DNA from: Candidatus Protochlamydia sp.
GTDB lineage: Bacteria; Chlamydiota; Chlamydiia; Chlamydiales; Parachlamydiaceae
Reading direction: 5' to 3'
Assembly (NCBI GenBank): GCA_013695355.1
Contig: JACDAQ010000027.1
Span: forward strand, 1-49,645
DNA: 49,645 nucleotides
The first letter of the stretch is position 1; every line of letters begins with the position of its first letter. The position numbers were made by a program, and so were the translations under genes. Positions 44,227-49,645 of this stretch are shown here, in pieces. A model generated the notes under the pieces. The model ran no database searches. It was not told where the DNA came from and saw nothing but the letters and a program-made list of their open reading frames with translations.

Positions 44227-45021
44227 TTAATTTTTGATTTGAAAATTCAACTTAATTTGCGTAAAAAACTCATCCAAGCTTTCCAGCCACTCTTTCCCTA
44301 TTCCATCATTAGAAGCCTCGGATTGATCCTCTATTTTTTTTTCCATTTTCTTGCATAGTTCGCTTACTTTCATATGCCCGTATGAGCCAGCGCTGCCAGC
44401 TATCTTATGAATTTCAGTTTTAAAAATTTTTAAATTTTCCAAAGTTGGATTTCTTTGAAGGTTCAAGATTTCTTCTTCCAAACGTTCAATTTTTTCAGGA
44501 ATTGATTTTTCATAGCGTATCAATATCTCATCGAACTCTTCTTCCGTTTTTTCCTGAATTTCATCTGTCTCAATTCTTAATTGACATACTTGTTTCAATA
44601 AAATGGCCACTTCTAAGGGGTCAATGGGCTTATCCACCACAAATTCAACGTTTAATTTTTCTTTTAAGGTGCGAAAACTTCCAGCGTCCTGATAGATCCT
44701 TGATAAAAAGATAATCGGCTGCTTTAATCCCCTTTCCTCCCTGATCCATTCAACCAGCTCAAACCCCGACCCATCCGGTAGATGCCCATCGATGATGAAA
44801 CCCTGATACTTTTCATTCTCTTCCATTTTTTGACGCCCTTCTGATAGAGAATAGGCCATTTCAAGTTTAATTTTTAATTTCTTGGCAATTCCCTGCAAAT
44901 AGAGGCAAAAATCTTTATCATCATCGATACATAGAAGAAGATTTGTAAATGAATTTTTTCTCAATAATACCCATGGCCAGCTTTGAATTTTCTTCCAATT
45001 TTTATCAAAAAAAGAGAGCAT
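44227..45021 (-). CDS. Response regulator with receiver and histidine phosphotransfer (Hpt) domains
   Basis: The 264-residue protein has an N-terminal receiver (about 26-145): acidic cluster IDDDK, phosphoacceptor Asp78 in IIDGHLPDGSG, and Lys131 in VDKPI. A coiled linker leads to an Hpt domain (about 165-260), with the phosphohistidine His205 in EIHKIAGSAGSYGHM. A receiver-Hpt fusion acts as an intermediate in a multistep phosphorelay. It has no DNA-binding output. It is divergent from the sensor kinase gene 76 bases away, suggesting a shared control region and one phosphorelay. Identification is firm; partners are inferred from position. Confidence 0.93.
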   Translation of the reverse strand: MLSFFDKNWKKIQSWPWVLLRKNSFTNLLLCIDDDKDFCLYLQGIAKKLKIKLEMAYSLSEGRQKMEENEKYQGFIIDGHLPDGSGFELVEWIREERGLKQPIIFLSRIYQDAGSFRTLKEKLNVEFVVDKPIDPLEVAILLKQVCQLRIETDEIQEKTEEEFDEILIRYEKSIPEKIERLEEEILNLQRNPTLENLKIFKTEIHKIAGSAGSYGHMKVSELCKKMEKKIEDQSEASNDGIGKEWLESLDEFFTQIKLNFQIKN

Positions 45022-45097
45022 AAAATTTTACCCTTATAGATTAAATTCATATTATGCCGGCATTTGTTTTTTTAACATTAAAATTGAAACATTTTTT

Positions 45098-46945
45098 ATG
45101 ATTTTTATTTTTGGTAAAATTTTTTTAGGCCAAACTTTATTTGACAGCCAAAGTTCTTTTCTCAATTGGGAAATTTTGATTATTGGGGCCTTTCTTTGCG
45201 CTCTGATCGGTATCTGTCTTTTGGCGGTCAATAGGAAATGCAAACAAATTAAGCAAGAATTTCAAAGCCGTACGGAAGAATTGGACACTATCAACCGCCT
45301 TTTACAACAAGAAATTCATGAAAGGCAAAAAATCGAAGAAGATTACATCCATAAACAGCATTATTTGCAAAGACGCCATGAGGCTTTAGTCTATCTGACA
45401 AAATTCACAACTTCAGAGCTAAAAAATGCAATCAATGAAGTGCTTTTACGGACAGCGAGTGTATTGGAAGTCGATCGCACAAGTATCTGGTTTTACGAAG
45501 AAAGAAATAGCATCCCGATCCTGTCTTGCGCAGGCATGTATGTTTTTTCAAGTAATTCATTTACGAATGATCTTGAATTTGTTTCGACCGAATTTCCCCA
45601 CTATTTCAAAGCACTAGGTCTTTACTCGCATTTAATCCTCCCCTCTAATAACGCTGATTTAAATCAGGAATTGCTTCCCTACATGACAACCTTTCAGATC
45701 ATTTCTAAACTTGTTATTCCCATTACTTTTGAAGGTCATTTATTAGGTGTCCTATGCTGCGAAGAGACAAGAAATAAAAGGGAATGGCTTTTAGAAGACC
45801 GTCATTTTGGCCAAACAATTGCTGACATTATCGCAATCATGATCGAACAGTCGGCGAAAAGGAAAGCTGAGAAAGCTCTCCAGGACAGTGAAGAAAAGCT
45901 CCGTTTTTTAACCCAAAAAGCAATTGACGCGATCATCTCTTTTACGACTGAAGGTAGAATTGTTTCCTGGAATTTTGGGGCCGAAAAAATGTTTGGCTTT
46001 TCAGAGGAGGAAATGACAGGAAAATCTTTAGATGCCATTCTTTCCTATCAGGAAGTACTCAAAGCTAAAGGAAGCGATAAACCTATTGAACTTTTGGGGA
46101 AAAATAAATCGGATATGGTATTTTCCGTTGAACTTTCGCATACCAGATGGAAGAGCGGTGCTGCTTACTTAGATACTGTCATAATAAGAAATATAACAGA
46201 AAGAAAGGAATATGAAAAACAATTGATCAACGCCATCAAAGAGGCCAAGCTTGCAAATGAAGCAAAAAATGAATTTCTTACCACCATATCGCACGAGCTG
46301 CGTACTCCTCTTAATGCTATTATAGGATTTGATCAATGCTTATTAATGGAAATGGACGGCCCTATAAGCGATCAACAAGCAAGCAGCTTAAAAAAAATTG
46401 AAATTTCTGCTTTCCATTTATTAAGCTTAATAAATGATATTTTAGATCTGGCAAAAATTGAATCCAAAAAACAGCATCTTCATCTCAGCTCTGAAAATAT
46501 AGTAAAGCTTCTTGGGTCATGTATTGATGAGATTCGACCTTTAGCTGAACAAAAAAATTTAAAGATTGACCTTACTTTTGATAAACCTTATTTATTAATT
46601 GACATTGATATAAAAAAAATAAAACAGGTTCTGCTTAATCTTCTGGGAAATGCAGTCAAATTTACTGAAAAAGGAAAGATTTTAGTTGAACTTATCGATC
46701 GCTTGAAAGAAATTGAAATTAAAATATCAGATACGGGAATCGGCTTAACTCCCCTCGAAATTAAGAAGATCTTTAAACCATTTTCACAAGCCGATAGTAC
46801 AATTACACGAAAATACGGGGGAACAGGTCTTGGCCTGGCTATCTCAAAAAAAATTATCGGGCTGCATAAAGGAAGCATACGAGTGGAAAGCGAAAAGGGA
46901 GTAGGAAGTGCTTTTATTATTAAAATCCCAAAAAAAATAAAATGA
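45098..46945 (+). CDS. Sensor histidine kinase (TM-GAF-PAS-HisKA-HATPase)
   Basis: The 615-residue kinase has one N-terminal membrane helix (about 24-46, ILIIGAFLCALIGICLLAV), a coiled segment, a GAF domain (about 110-255), a PAS domain (about 270-380, TEGRIVSWNFGAEKMFGF), and a HisKA domain with the phosphohistidine His399 in ISHELRTPLNAI. Then the ATPase: N-box NLLGNAVKFTEKG, G1 SDTGIGL, and G2 GGTGLGLAISKKI. It has no receiver domain of its own, so phosphate must go to separate partners: the single-domain receiver 18 bases downstream and the receiver-Hpt protein encoded divergently. The ligand is not known. Confidence 0.95.
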   Translation: MIFIFGKIFLGQTLFDSQSSFLNWEILIIGAFLCALIGICLLAVNRKCKQIKQEFQSRTEELDTINRLLQQEIHERQKIEEDYIHKQHYLQRRHEALVYLTKFTTSELKNAINEVLLRTASVLEVDRTSIWFYEERNSIPILSCAGMYVFSSNSFTNDLEFVSTEFPHYFKALGLYSHLILPSNNADLNQELLPYMTTFQIISKLVIPITFEGHLLGVLCCEETRNKREWLLEDRHFGQTIADIIAIMIEQSAKRKAEKALQDSEEKLRFLTQKAIDAIISFTTEGRIVSWNFGAEKMFGFSEEEMTGKSLDAILSYQEVLKAKGSDKPIELLGKNKSDMVFSVELSHTRWKSGAAYLDTVIIRNITERKEYEKQLINAIKEAKLANEAKNEFLTTISHELRTPLNAIIGFDQCLLMEMDGPISDQQASSLKKIEISAFHLLSLINDILDLAKIESKKQHLHLSSENIVKLLGSCIDEIRPLAEQKNLKIDLTFDKPYLLIDIDIKKIKQVLLNLLGNAVKFTEKGKILVELIDRLKEIEIKISDTGIGLTPLEIKKIFKPFSQADSTITRKYGGTGLGLAISKKIIGLHKGSIRVESEKGVGSAFIIKIPKKIK

Positions 46946-46963
46946 TCTCAAAAAAGGCTCGTT

Positions 46964-47329
46964 ATGAAAAAAAATGTGCTTATCGTTGAAGATAACGAAG
47001 ACAACAGCATTATAGCAGAAAAAATACTCAAGTATTATGGTTTTGATACTGCCGTTTCTTCCCATGGAAAAGAGGCTCTTCGATACTGTGAAACACATTT
47101 ACCTGACCTTATTTTAATGGACCTTTCTTTACCGGACATTGATGGCCTTGAGCTAACCAGGCAACTTAGGAAAATTCCAAAATTTCAAAATGTCCCTATT
47201 ATCGCACTCACTGCACATGCCATGCATGAGATTTTAGAAGCTTCGCAGAAAGCGGGTTTAGATGATTTTCTGACCAAGCCATTTCTGCCGAATGACCTCA
47301 TTAATTTAGTAAATAAACACCTTCATTAA
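46964..47329 (+). CDS. Single-domain response regulator (CheY/DivK-like)
   Basis: This 121-residue protein is a receiver only: VLIVEDNEDN (acidic Glu9/Asp10), phosphoacceptor Asp53 in LILMDLSLPDIDG, ALTAHAM with the conserved Thr/Ala, and the signature lysine in LTKPF. A lone receiver without an output domain is typical of DivK-like relay proteins or of CheY. It is 18 bases after the kinase gene, so it belongs to the same transcription unit and is the likely direct phosphate acceptor. Confidence 0.92.
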   Translation: MKKNVLIVEDNEDNSIIAEKILKYYGFDTAVSSHGKEALRYCETHLPDLILMDLSLPDIDGLELTRQLRKIPKFQNVPIIALTAHAMHEILEASQKAGLDDFLTKPFLPNDLINLVNKHLH

Positions 47330-47351
47330 ACTATGACATTAAGGAAACAAA

Positions 47352-47999
47352 ATGATCAAAGTAATCAATAGAGCCTTCATAGTTTTTTTCATGTTTTTTT
47401 TAGTACCTGCCCTGCAGGCAAATCAGCGCGTTGTTGAAGAATCAATTGAAAGCAATCTGGTTTTAGGTAACCCAAAAAGCAGAATTAAAATTTATGTTAT
47501 TTCAGATTGGTTCTGTACTTCATGCAAAAAAATTGAGCCAAGGATCAATGAAATATATAATGATTTGAAAAATAAAGCGGCATTTTACTTTATAGACTAT
47601 CCCCTTCATCGGGACAGTGCCAATTTTACTCCTTATCATTTAGCTTTTCTGATGGGTGAAAAAAATCATTATTTGAGAGCGCGTGATGCTTTGCTTGAAT
47701 TATCAAAAGGGACCACAAACCCAACTGATGAAAATATCTCCGAACTTGCGCATAAAAATCAGTTACGATTTACCCCGCTTTCCTATGAAAAAATTAGAAA
47801 AGGGTCTGACTATTTTGAAGAAGTTCGGCGTCATTATAAAGTTGCAGCTACTCCGACGATAGTTGTCGTGAATGCTGAAAATGATAACTTTGAAACATTA
47901 ACCGGCAGCGAAATTGATAAAGGCAACATCGAGGAAGCTGTGAGAAGTGTTTTGGGGCAAGTTAAAAAGAAAAAAGCATGGTACAAATTCTGGAAATAA
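47352..47999 (+). CDS. Exported DsbA-like thiol-disulfide protein
   Basis: The 215-residue product starts with a signal peptide (residues 1-23, ending ALQA) and has a thioredoxin fold with the active site WFCTSC (Cys55 and Cys58) and the cis-Pro loop AATPTIVVV. An AAGGA Shine-Dalgarno is present. It probably oxidises or isomerises disulfides of cell-envelope proteins, which matters in chlamydiae whose outer membrane relies on Cys crosslinks. It follows the receiver gene by 22 bases and may be read from the same transcript. Confidence 0.85.
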   Translation: MIKVINRAFIVFFMFFLVPALQANQRVVEESIESNLVLGNPKSRIKIYVISDWFCTSCKKIEPRINEIYNDLKNKAAFYFIDYPLHRDSANFTPYHLAFLMGEKNHYLRARDALLELSKGTTNPTDENISELAHKNQLRFTPLSYEKIRKGSDYFEEVRRHYKVAATPTIVVVNAENDNFETLTGSEIDKGNIEEAVRSVLGQVKKKKAWYKFWK

Positions 48000-48030
48000 A
48001 ATCTGCTATTATTAGGTGTGCGCCTGACCA

Positions 48031-48066
48031 CGTAGAGAAAAGGGCTAAAAGACTTTCCTCTGCGTT
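48031..48066. terminator. Imperfect hairpin after the thiol protein gene
   Basis: ACGTAGAGAAAAG and the near complement CTTTCCTCTGCGT flank a short loop. The wording is close to the GCGGAG-type repeat at 41 kb, so it may be the same kind of intergenic element acting as a terminator. Confidence 0.45.
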
Positions 48067-48189
48067 GAATCAAGCCTTTTTGAGTCTTCGTAAGCTCATG
48101 ATACAGATTAAATAATCATTATTAATAAATCCTCAGATTGTTTATAAGTAAATTTAAGTATCATGTTTGTAACACCTTAGGAGTTAATA

Positions 48190-48393
48190 GTGAAAAAAGA
48201 AAATTTAGTCACTTCTCTCGCCAAAATTAAAAATTGCGGCCAGCTTGATAGGAAGTGTCCAGATGAGTGTGCAGAGTTAGAATCTGTAAAAGACCCCATG
48301 ACTATCGAATTGATGGCCAAGCATATTGCTCAATTAAAGCGCCCCCCGCCCCATTCTTTTTCTAATCCTTTGAATGGCAATTCTTTATATTGA
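48190..48393 (+). CDS. Small Cys-containing hypothetical protein
   Basis: The 67-residue product starts at a GTG with AGGAG 8 bases upstream. It has three cysteines (NCGQLDRKCPDECAELES) and a Pro-rich tail (KRPPPHSFSNP). I recognise no family. The good ribosome site supports a real gene, but the short length keeps confidence low. A metal- or redox-related role would only be a guess. Confidence 0.5.
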   Translation: MKKENLVTSLAKIKNCGQLDRKCPDECAELESVKDPMTIELMAKHIAQLKRPPPHSFSNPLNGNSLY

Positions 48394-48473
48394 TAATGCA
48401 TATTCCTTGCTTCAATCATTTTTTTTGTTTAGGATCAAAATAAGCAAATCTTTTATTTAAAAGGGGGTTAAAC

Positions 48474-49040
48474 ATGAAACAAAATTCTTTTTTCGAAATG
48501 TTTTTAGATCTTATAAGGGATCTTTTTGATGCTGAAAATCAAATTGTAGAGAGTCTTCCCAAGCTTATTAAAGCTGCATCGCATACTGAACTTAAAGTCG
48601 CACTTTCTGATCACCTTGAAGAAACGAAAGGCCAGGTTCAGCGCTTAAAGAAAATCTTTAAAATGTTGAATGAAAATCCAACCGGAGTTAAATGCCCGGC
48701 AATGCAGGGTTTAATCGAAGAAACAGAAGAGGATATGGCTAAGTCAACTACTCCATCCGTTAAAGATGCCAGCATTATTATCTGCTGCCAAAAGATCGAG
48801 CATTATGAAATTTCAAGCTACGGCTCTGCTAGAACTCTTGCAAAACATCTGAATGAGGCCAGCGTTAAAGGGGGCGTAGATTTTGATGAAATTGCAGACC
48901 TTCTTCAGGCCACTTTGGATGAAGAAAGTTCGGCGGATGAAAAACTAACCGATCTTGCCGAAGGGGGCTTTTTCACCCAGGGAATTAATGAAGAAGCTGA
49001 GAGCGAATCTCAAGGCACAAAAAGAAGAAAAGAACTATAG
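48474..49040 (+). CDS. YciF/DUF892 ferritin-like protein
   Basis: The 188-residue product matches the DUF892/YciE-YciF family: a four-helix bundle with FFEMFLDLIRDLFDAENQIV at the start, HLEETKGQVQRL, and ICCQKIEHYEISSYGSARTL in the third helix. The Glu and His residues in these motifs are at the usual positions of a ferritin-like di-metal site. The role is stress-related and not well defined. AAGGGGGTTAA precedes the ATG. A strong terminator follows. Confidence 0.9.
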   Translation: MKQNSFFEMFLDLIRDLFDAENQIVESLPKLIKAASHTELKVALSDHLEETKGQVQRLKKIFKMLNENPTGVKCPAMQGLIEETEEDMAKSTTPSVKDASIIICCQKIEHYEISSYGSARTLAKHLNEASVKGGVDFDEIADLLQATLDEESSADEKLTDLAEGGFFTQGINEEAESESQGTKRRKEL

Positions 49041-49048
49041 CGCCCTTA

Positions 49049-49079
49049 TCCCGCAGCCATGATGGCTGCGGGAATTTTT
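49049..49079 (+). terminator. Intrinsic terminator of the DUF892 gene
   Basis: TCCCGCAGCCAT (49049-49060) pairs with ATGGCTGCGGGA (49062-49073), then ATTTTTTA. Confidence 0.9.
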
Positions 49080-49096
49080 TAATTTTACCATCAAAT

Positions 49097-49526
49097 ATGC
49101 CACGTATAAAGAGCATCAAGCCTGGAGAAGCTCAAGACGGGCAAAAGAAATTTATCAAGGGCTCGAAAAAAAGCAAGGTCGTGTGATTAATATCTTTGCT
49201 AACATGGGAAATTCTCTAGCGGTAAACAAGTTTAGATTTTAAATTGCGTGAACAAATTGCCTTAGTCGTACAAGCTAATGCATGTCAGTATTGTCTTTCA
49301 GTGCCTACTAGAGTAGCCAAAGGAATTGGAATTCAAAATATTGAAATTACTCAAGCGCTTCATGGCGAATCGAATGACCTTAAAACACAGGCCGTTCTTA
49401 CTTTTACAAAAAAAATGATCGACAAGCGGGCTAATCTTACTGATGAAGATTTCGCTCAGTTAAAACAGGCAGTATTTATTGAATGCTCAAATTGTGGAAA
49501 TCATTCTTGTGTTCTTAATAACCTGA
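49097..49526 (+). pseudogene. Frameshifted carboxymuconolactone decarboxylase/AhpD-like gene
   Basis: Four fragments in shifting frames give a continuous CMD-family protein: MPRIKSIKPGEAQDG from the ATG at 49097, then AKEIYQGLEKKQGRVINIFA in another frame, then LDFKLREQIALVVQANACQY with CLSVPTRVAKG, and finally NAQIVEIILVFLIT in the frame ending at TGA 49524-49526. The Cys-x-x-Cys (CQYC) of AhpD-type redox/peroxidase relatives is kept. At least three frame changes make an intact product impossible. It lies just after the DUF892 terminator. Assembly errors are unlikely to explain so many shifts. Confidence 0.8.
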
Positions 49527-49575
49527 GTTTGGAGTTTTTTCGCTCTTTGGGCTGCGTCAAAGCCTCGGGCTTGAA

Positions 49576-49623
49576 AAATAACTTTGAGGGTAATATTAAT
49601 CAATATGACCCTCAAAGTTATTT
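49576..49623. repeat. Strong 15-base inverted repeat near the right edge
   Basis: AAATAACTTTGAGGG (49576-49590) and its exact complement at 49609-49623 flank an AT-rich spacer. It lies about 50 bases after the pseudogene and could be a terminator or the end of a small foldback element. Confidence 0.7.
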
Positions 49624-49645
49624 ATTCAATCGCGAGAGCTTTCAC

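Noticed and set aside
1-49645. CRISPR arrays, tRNA and rRNA genes
   Set aside because: I looked for regular spaced repeats and for cloverleaf or rRNA sequences and found none that I could support. A tRNA scan would be decisive.

Overview
The window looks like chromosome from an environmental, amoeba-associated chlamydia (order Parachlamydiales, Parachlamydiaceae-like). Three observations support this. First, glgX, a SpoIID-domain gene and ruvB lie next to each other, as I recall they do in Chlamydia trachomatis (CT042-CT041-CT040). Second, there is a type III secretion (T3S) operon with an LcrH/SycD-type chaperone and two hydrophobic translocator-like proteins. Third, there are DUF818/'CHLPS'-type proteins and eukaryote-mimicking proteins (an F-box-like protein, a Ser/Thr kinase homologue, TPR proteins, Asn-rich proteins). 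The DNA is AT-rich and genes are mostly short operons separated by AT-rich spacers full of hairpins. No species can be named from the sequence alone.

Layout. 1-430: gene-free leader with a large hairpin and a dispersed repeat. 431-4526: glgX, converging on the ruvB-spoIID operon. 4878-6254: a WspA-like methyl-accepting protein. 6424-9056: the T3S chaperone/translocator operon. 9102-14013: a methyltransferase, an Inc-like bilobed membrane protein, an MgtE magnesium transporter and a Ser/Thr kinase homologue. 14365-16185: typA/bipA. 16347-20858: two tandem DUF818-type alpha/beta-hydrolase paralogues, the second with a ruined active site. 20957-23752: an F-box-like protein and a large TPR protein. 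23921-31057: housekeeping and membrane genes (YyaL-like thioredoxin protein, CNNM/CorC transporter, DUF6629-like protein, PepF-type peptidase, hemolysin III), with a cluster of foldback repeats at 26.05-26.5 kb. 31456-36891: RecQ, small membrane proteins and an anchored alpha/beta hydrolase. 36970-40086: a TPR/SF2 helicase reading frame split by one in-frame TAA. 40271-44068: a cyclophilin and a long coiled-coil protein with an RGG box. 44227-47329: a three-gene phosphorelay (Hpt-receiver, hybrid-less sensor kinase, lone receiver). 47352-49040: a DsbA-like thiol protein, a small Cys-containing protein and a YciF/DUF892 protein. 49097-49526: a frameshifted carboxymuconolactone decarboxylase/AhpD-like pseudogene. 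The window ends in another hairpin.

How the genes work together. The T3S operon supplies a chaperone and translocon-like proteins. The F-box-like protein, the Inc-like protein, the DUF818 pair, the kinase homologue and the Asn-rich coiled-coil/helicase proteins are candidates for secreted host-facing factors, but none has direct evidence of secretion here. The phosphorelay and the WspA-like receptor are candidate regulatory inputs. The most unusual observations are the split helicase frame, the paralogue that lost its nucleophile elbow, and two short dispersed repeat families that supply the stop codons of at least three genes.
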